Shown here: positions 50,366 through 62,221 of the stretch, one piece after another
Layout of the letters: each line of letters begins with the position of its first letter
How positions within the stretch are numbered: position 1 is the stretch's first letter
From: Chelatococcus asaccharovorans
GTDB taxonomy: Bacteria > Pseudomonadota > Alphaproteobacteria > Rhizobiales > Beijerinckiaceae
DNA: 64,000 nt
Reading direction: 5' to 3'
Assembly: GCF_003201475.1 (NCBI RefSeq)
Contig: NZ_QJJK01000005.1
Coordinates: 310,001 to 374,000, forward strand
Made by a program: the position numbers and the translations under genes
Notes under the pieces: model-generated
The model's database searches: none
Seen by the model: the letters and a program-made list of their open reading frames with translations, nothing else
Told to the model about the DNA's origin: nothing

Positions 50366-51211
50366 ATGCTGCGACGGCCTCTGGCAAAATCCCGCAAGCT
50401 GCTCCCTGTGATGGCTGCGGCGGGAACGATTGCGATGAAAGCCGCCACGAAGGTCACCACGGCGGCGGCCAAGCGCAGGTTGAGGCATTCCTTCGAGAGC
50501 GCCACCACGGGAAGGGCGATCGGCGGCGCGATGGGCGCGGGGGTCGCACTGGTCCTTGCGGCCGGGCCGTTGCGGGCTGATCCCGTTGCGCCGGCGCGCC
50601 CGCTCGCGTGGCAGGATGATTTCGTCAGCCGCCTGGAAGTTCTGGCGCTGCTGCAGACCCTGCATGCTGAGCTCCTCAGCAACCCCAGCGCCACCCTGAC
50701 GCTGGAGCGCTGGTGCGCGCGGCACCGGCTCGCCTCGCCGGCACGCGTCGTCGCGCGGCTCGTGCGCGGTACCGACAAGGCGGCGACATCAGCCATCAGG
50801 CAAACGCTTGGGGTCGGAGAGGCGGAGCCTGTCCGCTATCGGCGCGTCCAGCTCGCCTGCGGTGACTTCGTGCTGTCGGAGGCGGACAACTGGTATGTGC
50901 CGGCGCGGCTGACCCCGGAGATGAACCGCCTGCTCGATGAGACCGACACGGCCTTCGGCCACGCGGTGCAGGCGCTGCAGTTTCGACGCCGGACGCTCCT
51001 GGCGCGTCTCCTCTGGAGCCCGCTGCCGGACGGATGGGAAATGACGGTTGCCCGCAAGGACAGATCGTCGCCCGCTGCGGGTGCTCTCGCCATTCCCGCC
51101 GAACTCATCCAGCACCAGGCGGTGCTGAGCGTGCCGGACGGCACGCCCTTCAGCTTCGTCGTCGAGACTTATACGGACAGGGTGCTGGCCTTCCGGCGGT
51201 CGAGGTCCTGA
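50366..51211 (+). CDS. Chorismate-lyase-like (UbiC-fold) protein, exported
   Basis: 281 residues. After an N-terminal basic/hydrophobic part with a hydrophobic segment around GVALVLAAGPLRADP, which may be a signal or anchor, the rest resembles UbiC-fold proteins: RLEVLALLQTLHAELLS, then VRYRRVQLACGDFVLSEADN, and PFSFVVETYTDRVLAF at the end. This pattern recurs in proteobacterial proteins of unknown role, and it is not standard cytoplasmic UbiC. ATG 50366 is 11 bases after the antiporter stop. It is convergent with gyrB, with 13 bases between the stops. Confidence 0.7.
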   Translation: MLRRPLAKSRKLLPVMAAAGTIAMKAATKVTTAAAKRRLRHSFESATTGRAIGGAMGAGVALVLAAGPLRADPVAPARPLAWQDDFVSRLEVLALLQTLHAELLSNPSATLTLERWCARHRLASPARVVARLVRGTDKAATSAIRQTLGVGEAEPVRYRRVQLACGDFVLSEADNWYVPARLTPEMNRLLDETDTAFGHAVQALQFRRRTLLARLLWSPLPDGWEMTVARKDRSSPAAGALAIPAELIQHQAVLSVPDGTPFSFVVETYTDRVLAFRRSRS

Positions 51212-51224
51212 CCGCTGCCTCGAC

Positions 51225-53720
<2,496 letters not shown>

Positions 53721-53781
53721 CTAATCATTCGGACGTGAGATTTCACGCCCGCGCGAGCACTTTTCCCTTGAGAATGCGGCT

Positions 53782-54411
53782 TTATCGCGTTGCGACTGCG
53801 ATCGCTGCGCCCGCCATCACGGTTCCGCTGCCCCGGTTGAGCCAACGCATGGCGCGCGGCGAGGTGAAAAGCCGGCGAACGCGTGTCGCCAGAAGCACAT
53901 AGCCGGTGAACACGCCGGTCAGCACGGCAACGATGACACCGACAAGCTCGATGAAGGCCAGGAAGCGGACATCCGCCAGACTGATGATGTTGGGGAGAAG
54001 CGCGAGATAGAACATCATGGATTTCGGGTTGCCGAGCGCGAGCATGACGCCGCCCACGAAGGCGCGCAGGCCCCGTTCGCCGGAGCTTGCCACGGCCGGG
54101 ACCTCTGGCGAAGCGGATATCGGTGCGAACCAGAGCTTCCAGGCGAGCCAGAAGAGATAGGCCGCACCGAGATAGCGGATGACGAGGAAGAGTTCGTGGA
54201 AGGTCTGGGCGACGACGGCAAGACCGAGCACCGCCGCCGCCAGCCACACCACATCCCCGAGGATGAGCCCGGCCAGGAACGGCGTTACGCCCGCCGCGCC
54301 GCGGGCGAGCACCCTGGCCAGAATGGCCGCGACCGCGGGGCCCGGCGAGGCGCCCGCCACCGCCAGGACGCTGGCGAAGACGGCAAGGCTGATCAGGTCG
54401 AGGCCGGACAT
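53782..54411 (-). CDS. LysE-family amino-acid exporter
   Basis: 209 residues with about six membrane segments. The LysE/RhtB signature ASPGPAVAAILARVLARG is near the N terminus, and ALGNPKSMMFYLALLPNI lies in the middle. Substrate unknown. It is inserted between recF and gyrB on the same strand; in many alphaproteobacteria those genes adjoin. The ribosome site before ATG 54411 is weak. Confidence 0.9.
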   Translation of the reverse strand: MSGLDLISLAVFASVLAVAGASPGPAVAAILARVLARGAAGVTPFLAGLILGDVVWLAAAVLGLAVVAQTFHELFLVIRYLGAAYLFWLAWKLWFAPISASPEVPAVASSGERGLRAFVGGVMLALGNPKSMMFYLALLPNIISLADVRFLAFIELVGVIVAVLTGVFTGYVLLATRVRRLFTSPRAMRWLNRGSGTVMAGAAIAVATR

Positions 54412-54527
54412 TGTCTAAGCTTTCAAGGTCGAACGCATCACAGTTGCTCATAGCAGAAATGAGGCGTTGCGCGAAGCGCGCGAACCCACGGCGCCATAAA
54501 CCCGCAGGGCCACGAACCCGCGGAAGG

Positions 54528-55739
54528 TCACATCTCCATGGCCTCGTAGGGCGTGACCATTCCGGGCGTGACAAGGAACCGCGCCGAGCCTTCCGGGAGC
54601 TCGGTGAAAAGCGCTGGATCGGCGCCCGTCATCCAGACTTGCGAGCCCAGCGCCGCCAGTTCCCGGTAGAGCGCGGCACGCCGGCGCGGATCGAGATGGG
54701 CCGCCACCTCATCCATCAGCACGAGCGGCGCGATCCCGCTCATGGTCGCGACGAGCCGGGCATGGGCGAGCACGAGCCCGATCAGCAGGGCTTTCTGCTC
54801 GCCGGTCGAACATTGTCCGGCGGGCATGGCCTTGGCGCGATGGTGAACGACGAGCTCGCTCGTCTGCGGGCCACTCAGGGTGCGGCCGGCGGCCTTGTCG
54901 CGGGCGCGGCCGTCGCGCAGCAGGCGGCGATAGTGATCCTCGACCTCGACGGCGGCGGTCGCATTGACCAGCGCCTCGATCTCCCCTTCGAGGCGCAGTT
55001 CCGCCGAGGGGAAGGGTGAGGCGTCGTCGCGGGTGGCTTCGATGAGCGCAGCGAGCCGCGCGACCGTCTCGGCACGCGCAGCGGCGACGGCGACGCCCAG
55101 CTCCGCGAGCTCCCGTTCCACGGCATCGAGCCAGGCTCGATGTGGGGCATCTTCGGCCAGAAGCCGGTTGCGGCCGCGCATGGCCTTTTCGAAAGCATTG
55201 ACGCGCGTGCCGTGGCCGGCGTCCACGGCCAGGACCAGGCGATCGAGAAAACGGCGGCGGTCGCCCGCCGGACCGGAGAAAAGTCCGTCGAAGGCCGGTG
55301 TCAGCCACACGACGCGGACATAATCCGCAAAAGCCGACGCGGACGCCACGGCGGTTCCGTCCACGCGGCATTTGCGGCTGTTGCCGCCCTCCGGCGTCGG
55401 CTCGGAGCCGATACCGAGGCGCGTTTCGCCGAGATGGGCTTCATCAGGCGGTGCGGCCAGCGTTGCGGACACGGCGAAACCGCCGCGTCCGCCGATGCGT
55501 GCGAGCTCGCCGAAGTCGGCCCGGCGCAGCCCCCGCCCTGGCGTGAACAGCGAAAGCGCCTCGATGAGATTGGTCTTGCCCGCGCCGTTGTCGCCGACGA
55601 GGGCAACCAACGGTGCCGCGCCGACATCAAGATGGAGATCCGCATAGCTGCGGAAATCCGCAAGCATGAGGCGCTTCACGCGCGGAGCTGTCGCGCGCTC
55701 CTGAATGGTCGCGTCCCCGCAGTTTGCCTGGCCACACAC
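54528..55739 (-). CDS. recF: DNA replication/repair protein RecF
   Basis: 403 residues. Walker A is GDNGAGKTN (49-57), Walker B is LVLMDEVAAHLD, and the SMC-like signature is STGEQKALLIGL. RecF acts with RecO and RecR to load RecA at gaps. The start is GTG 55739 with AAGGGT upstream; the conserved part begins at VKRLMLADFRSYADLHLD. It lies 89 bases downstream of dnaN on the same strand. Confidence 0.95.
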   Translation of the reverse strand: MCGQANCGDATIQERATAPRVKRLMLADFRSYADLHLDVGAAPLVALVGDNGAGKTNLIEALSLFTPGRGLRRADFGELARIGGRGGFAVSATLAAPPDEAHLGETRLGIGSEPTPEGGNSRKCRVDGTAVASASAFADYVRVVWLTPAFDGLFSGPAGDRRRFLDRLVLAVDAGHGTRVNAFEKAMRGRNRLLAEDAPHRAWLDAVERELAELGVAVAAARAETVARLAALIEATRDDASPFPSAELRLEGEIEALVNATAAVEVEDHYRRLLRDGRARDKAAGRTLSGPQTSELVVHHRAKAMPAGQCSTGEQKALLIGLVLAHARLVATMSGIAPLVLMDEVAAHLDPRRRAALYRELAALGSQVWMTGADPALFTELPEGSARFLVTPGMVTPYEAMEM

Positions 55740-55828
55740 GCGGCGGACCCTTGCCGGTCCGCCGTCTCATTCACGATCCGCGCGTTGCCCGGACGAGCCA
55801 CGCGCGTCCGTCGTTTCGCTTGACGGCG

Positions 55829-56950
55829 TCAGACCCGCATCGGCATCAGCACATAGAGGGCGGCCGCCCCCTCGCGATCCTGCACGAGTGTCGGCGAGCC
55901 GGCATCGGCAAGCTTGAACAGGGCCGTATCGCCATCAAGCTGGCTCGTGATGTCCAGGAGATAGCGCGCGTTGAAGCCGATATCGAGGCTCGCCGCGTCA
56001 TAGTCGACCTCGAGTTCCTCGGTGGCGCTGCCCGAATCCGGGTTGGTGACCGACAGAACCATGCGACCGTCGCTCAGCGCCAGTTTCACGGCGCGCCCGC
56101 GCTCGGACGAAATGGTCGACACCCGGTCCACTGCCGCGCTGAAGACGTCGCGATCCACGACGAGCTCTTTGTCGTTGCCGGCTGGAATCACGCGCTGATA
56201 GTCCGGGAAGGTTCCGTCGATCAGCTTCGATGTCAGGATCACGGCCCCGATCGTGAGCCGAACCTTGGCAGGCGACAGCTCTACGGTGATGTCGGCCTCC
56301 AGGCCGTCGAGCAGCTTCTGGATTTCGGCAACGGCCTTGCGCGGCAGAATGACGCCGGGCATGCCGACCGAGCCGGGCGGAGCCGGCACATCGACCCGCG
56401 CGAGGCGATGGCCATCGGTCGCGACCGCGCGCAGCACGGTTGCCCCGGGCGCGGCCTCGATCGTGTGGATGAAGATGCCGTTGAGGTAGTAGCGCGTCTC
56501 TTCGGTCGAGATCGCGAATTGCGACTTGTCGATCAGCCGCTTCAGTTCGATGCCGGGCAGGCTGAAGCGATGGGGAAGGTCGCCGGCGGCGAGGTCCGGA
56601 AAGTCGCTTTCAGGCAGAGCCTGCAGGTTGAAACGCGAGCGCCCGGCGCGGATCAGCATCTGCGTCCCGTCGCCGGTCGTCTCCAGCGAGACCTGCGCAC
56701 CGTCCGGCAGCTTGCGCACGATGTCGTAGATGACGTGAGCCGGCACCGTGGTGGCGCCCTCGATCTCGACATCGGCCGGAAGGGTCTCCGTCACCTCGAG
56801 GTCAAGATCGGTCGCCTTCAGGCTCAGCTGACCGGCCACGCCCTTCAAAAGGACGTTGGACAGGATCGGAATCGTTGTGCGCCGCTCGACGACGCGATGG
56901 ACATGACCGAGCGACTTCAAAAGTGTCGCCCGTTCGACGGTGACCTTCAT
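55829..56950 (-). CDS. dnaN: DNA polymerase III beta subunit (sliding clamp)
   Basis: 373 residues, the usual length. The clamp starts MKVTVERATLLKSLGHVHRV, has TTIPILSNVLLK, and ends in the canonical peptide-binding region DREGAAALYVLMPMRV. Three repeated clamp domains are visible by length. It tethers the polymerase to DNA. GGAACG stands before ATG 56950. The 214-base gap to dnaA may contain its own promoter. Confidence 0.98.
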   Translation of the reverse strand: MKVTVERATLLKSLGHVHRVVERRTTIPILSNVLLKGVAGQLSLKATDLDLEVTETLPADVEIEGATTVPAHVIYDIVRKLPDGAQVSLETTGDGTQMLIRAGRSRFNLQALPESDFPDLAAGDLPHRFSLPGIELKRLIDKSQFAISTEETRYYLNGIFIHTIEAAPGATVLRAVATDGHRLARVDVPAPPGSVGMPGVILPRKAVAEIQKLLDGLEADITVELSPAKVRLTIGAVILTSKLIDGTFPDYQRVIPAGNDKELVVDRDVFSAAVDRVSTISSERGRAVKLALSDGRMVLSVTNPDSGSATEELEVDYDAASLDIGFNARYLLDITSQLDGDTALFKLADAGSPTLVQDREGAAALYVLMPMRV

Positions 56951-57164
56951 CGAACGTTCCGTTTCTCTCTAACGCAATGACCCGCGCAACGCAGACCAGG
57001 ACGAAATCGGCCGGCCTGCCCGACAGGTGGGCAGGCACAATGCCGTCTCGCCAGCGCTTTCGCAAGGGCACTTGTTGTCCAAGCCACGGATCCGGGCCGC
57101 AAGCAGCAACCAGAGGGACGAACCTACAACCTGGCGCGGGCTGCGCCCTACGACGCTCCGCGCC

Positions 57165-58907
57165 CTACTCCTGAAGCATGCGCTTCAGAAGTTCGACCTC
57201 TTCATTCAACGCGCCGTCGTCACCGACGGCCTTTTCGATCTTCCGCACCGCATGCAGCACGGTCGTATGGTCGCGTCCGCCGAAACGCCGGCCGATTTCC
57301 GGCAGCGAGCGCAAGGTCAGGATCTTGGACAGATACATCGCGATCTGGCGGGGCTTGACCACGGCCGCGGTCCGGCGCTCGGACAGGATATCGGCGCGCG
57401 AGACATTGTAGCGGCTGGCGACCAGCTTCTGGATGTCCTCGATCTTGACGCGTTTGGGATCCTTGGTGCGGACGAGATCGCGGATGGCCGCTTCCGCCGT
57501 CTCCAGCGACATCTCCGAACCCGACAGGGTGGAATGGGCGAGCAGGCGATTGACGGCGCCGTCGAGATCGCGGCCGTTGGTGGTGATGACCCGCGCGACA
57601 TAGGACACGACGGGCGAAGGCACGGAGAAGGCCGGATGGACGGATTGTACCGCCGCGATTCGGGCCATCAGGATGCGATTGCGGAGCTCCTCGTCCAGCG
57701 ACGCCATCTCGACCACGAGCCCGCCGGCAAGGCGCGAGCAGACGCGCTCGTCGAGCGCCTCGAGATCGGCGGGTGGCCGGTCCGCCGCCACCACGATCTG
57801 GCGGCCGGCGTCGAGCAGCGCATTGATGGTGTGGCCGAACTCCTGCTGGATCGATTTGCCCTGCAGGAACTGCACGTCGTCGATGACGAGCAGGTCGATG
57901 CCGCGCAGCTTCTCCTTGAAGGCAAGCGCGGTCTGCGCCTTCAGCGCTGCCACGAAGCCATACATGAAGCGATCGGCCGTGAGATAGATCACCCGCTTGC
58001 CGCAGCGCTGGGCGTCATGGGCCACAGCCTGGATCAGGTGCGTTTTGCCGAGCCCGACACCCGCGTGGAGATAAAGCGGGTTGTAGAGGGGCGTCGCGCC
58101 GTCATCGCGCGCCACCCTCTCAGCGGCGGCGTGGGCGAGGGCGTTGGAACGGCCGACGATGAAGGACTCGAATGTCAGCCGGCCGTCGAGCGGATTGCCC
58201 GTCAGGTCAGAGCTGTCGCCACGCTGCGCGGCCGGCGTCGCAACCGGCTTCTCAAAAGCCGGCGGCGCCACGCTCGCCTCGGCGAAACCGTCCCGCGCGG
58301 CGGCCTGGCGCGGCACGGACGGCTCGACGGGGCGTGCCGCGGCCGCAGCATCGCGGCTCAGCGAACCACGGACGGACAGGGCTAATCGCGTCACCTCCGC
58401 GCATTCGGACCGGAACAGGGTGAGGACGCGGTCGGCATAATGGGACTCGATCCAGCTCTTGAGGAAGCGCGTGGGGACGGTCAGCCTTGCGACCCCCTCC
58501 GTCACGCCATCAAGCTCGAGACGACCGAACCAGCTCGTGAAGACGTCTTCTCCAAGCTCGACACGCAGCCGACGCCGCACACGCGACCAGGGCTCACCGA
58601 ATACGGGCTGATCGCCAACCGCACCCGTGCTCACCACCGCTGCTCCCATGCCACCTGTTCCCAACGCACCGCTTCCCAAGGCACCACTTCCCAAGACACC
58701 ACTTCCCAAAAGACTCGAGCCCAAACCATTCGTAACCTTGGTGACATCCCCTCTGGGGGAGCTGCCAAGGGCAACCGGGCCGATACCCGGGCCACGAACC
58801 GCTGCTGACAAGGCCTCCGAAGGCCGCAAACTCTGGCCGGATATCGAACCCTTTTCAGGGCTTCCACGGTCTCCGGGGAGTTTCGTCCCTTCGTTCGCCT
58901 TATACAT
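57165..58907 (-). CDS. dnaA: Chromosomal replication initiator DnaA, with N-terminal extension
   Basis: 580 residues, about 100 longer at the N terminus than typical. Domain I begins near residue 105 ([20 protein letters not shown]), Walker A is GVGLGKTH (283-290), Walker B IDDVQFLQ, and the DNA-binding signature [16 protein letters not shown] lies near the C terminus. The protein melts oriC to start replication. A strong AAAGGAG 8 nt before ATG 58907 supports the long form. Residues about 62-87 are a Gly/Leu/Ser repeat ([20 protein letters not shown]) encoded by a 15-bp minisatellite. Confidence 0.97.
   Translation of the reverse strand: MYKANEGTKLPGDRGSPEKGSISGQSLRPSEALSAAVRGPGIGPVALGSSPRGDVTKVTNGLGSSLLGSGVLGSGALGSGALGTGGMGAAVVSTGAVGDQPVFGEPWSRVRRRLRVELGEDVFTSWFGRLELDGVTEGVARLTVPTRFLKSWIESHYADRVLTLFRSECAEVTRLALSVRGSLSRDAAAAARPVEPSVPRQAAARDGFAEASVAPPAFEKPVATPAAQRGDSSDLTGNPLDGRLTFESFIVGRSNALAHAAAERVARDDGATPLYNPLYLHAGVGLGKTHLIQAVAHDAQRCGKRVIYLTADRFMYGFVAALKAQTALAFKEKLRGIDLLVIDDVQFLQGKSIQQEFGHTINALLDAGRQIVVAADRPPADLEALDERVCSRLAGGLVVEMASLDEELRNRILMARIAAVQSVHPAFSVPSPVVSYVARVITTNGRDLDGAVNRLLAHSTLSGSEMSLETAEAAIRDLVRTKDPKRVKIEDIQKLVASRYNVSRADILSERRTAAVVKPRQIAMYLSKILTLRSLPEIGRRFGGRDHTTVLHAVRKIEKAVGDDGALNEEVELLKRMLQE
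58645..58734. repeat. 15-bp minisatellite in the dnaA 5' region
   Basis: Six consecutive 15-base units starting at 58645, 58660, 58675, 58690, 58705 and 58720, of the type CCCAAGGCACCACTT, the first four well conserved and the last two degenerate. On the minus strand they encode a repeated L-G-S/T-G-x pentapeptide in the DnaA N-terminal extension. Unit length is a multiple of three, so copy-number change keeps the frame. Confidence 0.9.
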
Positions 58908-59763
58908 CGACTGCAGCTCCTTTTTTTGTTTTAACGCCCGACCCCTGAGCGCAAACTATCCCCACGGCGCAATCAAAGACTGCACCGCTGTTGGATCTCC
59001 AACAAACAAACTTTAAGCCGCGCCGGCCCTTAAAAAGGTACGCAACAGGAAGCGTGCGGAGACTGTTTCGAAATCACGCAGAGTCAACGGGACCAGGTGC
59101 GCAGCAACAAAGAACTTTACAGATAAGGAAGCCGCATAACACCGGCATAATCTGTAACGATGCTCTTCCGACTGCTCGATAAGCACAGGTCGCCAACTGT
59201 GTATAGAGCGACCTGACAGCTGTTGAACAGACAAAAAACACCGCTCCCTCCTGAAAAAGAGGTTGAATTCTTCCAACTTTCCCGCTGAAGGCCCCAAGGC
59301 GAAAGCCTCAAGTCCGGTAACACTACGACACCCGCTTGGGCGGGCGCAACACATCAAACGGTTGTGGGGGTGCCAAAGCTCGCCTGTTGCCGAGTTGCGC
59401 CGGCCGCACGCCCGCTGGCAAGCAGTGTAAATTGTTGTTGATGCTCGGTTTTCATCACGGCCACGCCCAAGCTTGATTGCCAGCGCAGCGAGGCGATTTG
59501 CGACACGATAGGATGCCCTCACACCCCCCCGGGAGGGCAGATTCGCCCCCCCTCACACGCTTTGCCTGCTAAGGATCTGTTCTGGCGGCGTTTTATCTGC
59601 GCGGTTGGAATTTCGGGTTGCCGCTCATGCTGCGAACGTGTGTCAAGAATAAAAGGCAAGCAGATAATGCGCGAATCACGTATTCGGCGGCGGAATCATG
59701 AAAAAAAGCCCAGCTTTCACTGGGCTTTAAAATCAACGATGAGTATCGCTAAAATAGCGTCGA
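58908..59763. other. Long intergenic region between dnaA and rpsT
   Basis: About 855 bases with no convincing gene. The dnaA-proximal part holds its AAAGGAG ribosome site and presumably its promoter. I looked for DnaA boxes (TTATNCACA): the nearest matches are CTATACACA, on the minus strand at 59199-59207, and TTATACATC at 58900-58908, each with mismatches. No cluster of good boxes or long A/T-rich block is seen, so I do not call oriC. The rpsT terminator lies at 59700-59728. Confidence 0.5.
59700..59728 (-). terminator. Rho-independent terminator of rpsT
   Basis: On the minus strand: stem AAGCCCAG, loop TGAAAG, stem CTGGGCTT, then a run of seven T. It is 36 bases past the rpsT stop codon and is the clearest intrinsic terminator in the window. 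The other side of the stem has TTTAAAAT on the plus strand, which is too weak to end transcripts in that direction. Confidence 0.92.
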
Positions 59764-60030
59764 TTAAGCGCTGAGCGCCTTGATCCGATGCGCGAGGCGG
59801 GACACCTTACGTGACGCGGTATTCTTATGCACGACGCCCTTCTGGGCGGCACGCATCAACTCAGGCTCAGCCGAACGCAGAGCAACCGCGGCTGCCGCCT
59901 GGTCACCGCTGCCGATCGCTTCCTCGACGCGGCGGAGGAATGTGCGGACGCGGCTCTTACGCGCCTTATTCACGGCCGTACGGCGTGCAATCTTGCGAGC
60001 CGCCTTTTTGGCCGACGCGGTGTTAGCCAT
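59764..60030 (-). CDS. rpsT: 30S ribosomal protein S20
   Basis: 88 residues, Lys/Arg/Ala-rich and typical of bS20: [20 protein letters not shown] at the start and [19 protein letters not shown] at the end. S20 binds 16S rRNA early in 30S assembly. AGAGGTTAGAG precedes ATG 60030; the longer frame to 60267 is not supported. A rho-independent terminator lies 36 bases after the stop. Its place between mutM and dnaA is common in Rhizobiales. Confidence 0.98.
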   Translation of the reverse strand: MANTASAKKAARKIARRTAVNKARKSRVRTFLRRVEEAIGSGDQAAAAVALRSAEPELMRAAQKGVVHKNTASRKVSRLAHRIKALSA

Positions 60031-60268
60031 CTCTAACCTCTTGATCGTCCCCGATCTGTCCGCACAACCTTGTGGAGGCGAGCGACCGGGATCGGCAATT
60101 GTTGAACGGTAGAAGAGGGCAGCGCCGAACGCCACCCATCCTGATGCGCGGCTTATACGGCGTTGCGACCCAAGCGTCAACGCTCGTCTTGCATTCTTCT
60201 TTACGATGGAAGTGCGGGGCGGAAGCCGCGATGAAACCGCTTGCCTGACGGCCTGCAGCCGGCCCACC

Positions 60269-61150
60269 TCATCGCTGGCAGGTTGCGCAGAAGAACGTCG
60301 AGCGCCCGCCTTGGGTCATGCGCGCGATGGTGCCGCGGCAGCCCGGCGTCGGGCAGGCGGCGTGCTCCCGGTCGTAGACGCGGAAGCCATGCTGGAAATA
60401 GCCGAGAGAGCCGTTCGGCTGGGCATAGTCGCGCAGGCTCGAGCCGCCGGCCGCGACAGCCTCGGTGAGGACCTCGCGGATCGCCGTCGCGAGCCGCCGC
60501 GCCCCCGCCGTGGGCCGGCCGGCTGCCGTGACGAGCGTGCCGGCGGCGCGGCGCGGTGAAAGCCCCGCCCGGTGCAGGGCTTCGCACACATAGATATTGC
60601 CGAGGCCCGCGATCAGGCCCTGGTCCATCAGCGCGGCCTTCAACGGGGTTTGCCGCCCGGCCATCAGGCGGGCGATGAGATCCGCATCGAGTTCGTTGCC
60701 GAGCGGCTCGATGCCGAGTTTCGCGATCAGGGGATGCTGGGCGAGCTCGGCGCGCGGCACCAGGACCATGAAGCCGAAGCGCCGCGCGTCGTTGTAGGTG
60801 ACGATCAGGCCGTTGGCGAGGTGGAAGACGACGTGATCATGGCGGTGGTCTTCGCCCGCCGCATGCTGAAAGGCGCCGGGCATGGCGCGTCCGGCCGCCG
60901 CCTCGATGAGAAAGCGGCCGCTCATGCCAAGATGCATGATGAGGACGTCGCCGCTCGAGATATCAGCCAGGAGGTATTTGGCGCGGCGGCCGAGGCCGAT
61001 GATCGTTTGGCCGCCGAGCCTGTCGGGGAAGCGCGCGGGAAAGGGAAAGCGCAGGTTGGGGCGCCGCTGCTCCACCCTGGTGATGACCGTGCCCACCATT
61101 GCCGGTTCGAGGCCGCGCCGTACGGTTTCAACTTCGGGAAGTTCGGGCAT
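60269..61150 (-). CDS. mutM: Formamidopyrimidine-DNA glycosylase
   Basis: 293 residues. It starts with [15 protein letters not shown], where P2 becomes the N-terminal nucleophile and E3 the catalytic acid. The helix-two-turn-helix region has [18 protein letters not shown], and the C-terminal zinc finger has four cysteines (CPTPGC ... FFCATCQ). It removes 8-oxoguanine and formamidopyrimidines and nicks the abasic site. AGGA stands about 7 nt before ATG 61150. It is divergent from ubiE. Confidence 0.97.
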   Translation of the reverse strand: MPELPEVETVRRGLEPAMVGTVITRVEQRRPNLRFPFPARFPDRLGGQTIIGLGRRAKYLLADISSGDVLIMHLGMSGRFLIEAAAGRAMPGAFQHAAGEDHRHDHVVFHLANGLIVTYNDARRFGFMVLVPRAELAQHPLIAKLGIEPLGNELDADLIARLMAGRQTPLKAALMDQGLIAGLGNIYVCEALHRAGLSPRRAAGTLVTAAGRPTAGARRLATAIREVLTEAVAAGGSSLRDYAQPNGSLGYFQHGFRVYDREHAACPTPGCRGTIARMTQGGRSTFFCATCQR

Positions 61151-61273
61151 GAAGGGTCCTGGAGCGCTGCGTCAGTGCGGCTTTCATCGAGCGGCCGGTG
61201 TCAGATAGCAATCGCCGATGGCTTCCGCCAGCGCGAGGCCGGAGCGGTGTCATGGAATGCGATGATTTCCAAT

Positions 61274-61332
61274 AAGATAGAGACTCAATAGGATAGAGGC
61301 TTGGAGCGACAAGATAGAGACTTGGAGCGACC
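61274..61332 (+). repeat. Three degenerate tandem units upstream of ubiE
   Basis: Three units of about 20 bases share GATAGAG: AAGATAGAGACTCAATAG, then GATAGAGGCTTGGAGCGACA, then AGATAGAGACTTGGAGCGAC. The last two are nearly identical. They lie in the spacer between the divergent mutM and ubiE, 35 to 90 bases before the ubiE start, where they could affect its promoter or bind a regulator. Confidence 0.7.
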
Positions 61333-61366
61333 GAATGGCCCTTTCCCCCCGCGGGCCTCATGATCT

Positions 61367-62176
61367 ATGGTCGGCGCGCTTCGACAGCTTCATCAGTTCC
61401 AACAGGGATGCGAAACCACGGTGACCCCGGCGAATGACCTGACGCATTTCGGCTTTTCCGAGGTGCCCCTCGACGAAAAGCAGACGCTGGTGAACGACGT
61501 CTTCCATAAGGTGGCGCGCCGTTACGACGTGATGAACGACCTGATGTCGGGCGGGCTGCATCGCGCCTGGAAGAATGCGCTGGTGTCGTCGCTGCGGCCG
61601 CCGCGGAACCGCCCCTTCGCCCATCTCGACGTGGCCGGCGGAACGGGGGACGTCGCTTTCCGGGTGCTCGATGCGGGCGGCGATCAGACGCGCGTCACCG
61701 TGCTCGACATCAATGGCGACATGCTGGAGGTCGGCAAGGACCGCGCGGGCACGCGCTACGGCGATCGCATCACCTTCGTGGCCGGCAATGCCGAGGCGCT
61801 CCCCTTCGGCGATCGCGAATTCGACGCCTATACGGTGGTGTTCGGTATCCGCAACGTGCCGCGCATCGACAAGGCGCTGGCGGAGGCCTACCGCGTGCTG
61901 AAGCGCGGCGGGCGGCTGCTCTGCCTCGAGTTCAGCCATGTCGACGTGCCCGGCGCCGACGCGATCTATCGCGCCTACTCCTTTAATGTCATTCCCGCCG
62001 TCGGGCGCATGGTCACCGGCGATGCCGAGCCATATCGCTATCTGGTTGAATCGATCCGTCGCTTCCCGACCCCGCAGGCCTTTTCCACCATGCTGGAAGA
62101 TGCCGGCTTCCGCTCCGTCAGTTATCGCCCGATGACCCTGGGCGTCGTTGCATTGCATTCGGCATGGAAGCTCTGA
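61367..62176 (+). CDS. ubiE: Demethylmenaquinone/2-polyprenyl-6-methoxy-benzoquinol C-methyltransferase
   Basis: 269 residues. The SAM-binding motif is [13 protein letters not shown] (87-98), followed by [19 protein letters not shown] and the family signature [16 protein letters not shown]. It methylates the quinone ring in ubiquinone synthesis. ATG 61367 has no clear ribosome site; GTG 61421, preceded by AGGGATG, would give a protein starting at [12 protein letters not shown] and may be the true start. ubiB follows 45 bases later. Confidence 0.95.
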   Translation: MVGALRQLHQFQQGCETTVTPANDLTHFGFSEVPLDEKQTLVNDVFHKVARRYDVMNDLMSGGLHRAWKNALVSSLRPPRNRPFAHLDVAGGTGDVAFRVLDAGGDQTRVTVLDINGDMLEVGKDRAGTRYGDRITFVAGNAEALPFGDREFDAYTVVFGIRNVPRIDKALAEAYRVLKRGGRLLCLEFSHVDVPGADAIYRAYSFNVIPAVGRMVTGDAEPYRYLVESIRRFPTPQAFSTMLEDAGFRSVSYRPMTLGVVALHSAWKL

Positions 62177-62221
62177 TGGCGGGCGCCTTCGGCCCGCGCC
62201 GGGCGCAGGGGGGGCGATAGC

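Noticed and set aside
48921-50387. 488-codon minus-strand frame opposite the NhaD-like gene
   Set aside because: Highly charged shadow of a membrane-protein gene; no ribosome site and no domain pattern.
55724-58385. Two plus-strand frames over 400 codons opposite dnaN and dnaA
   Set aside because: They lie fully antisense to core replication genes and show shadow composition.
58900-59207. oriC between dnaA and rpsT
   Set aside because: Only two imperfect DnaA-box-like sequences, no cluster and no clear unwinding region. A computed GC-skew minimum here would reopen the question.
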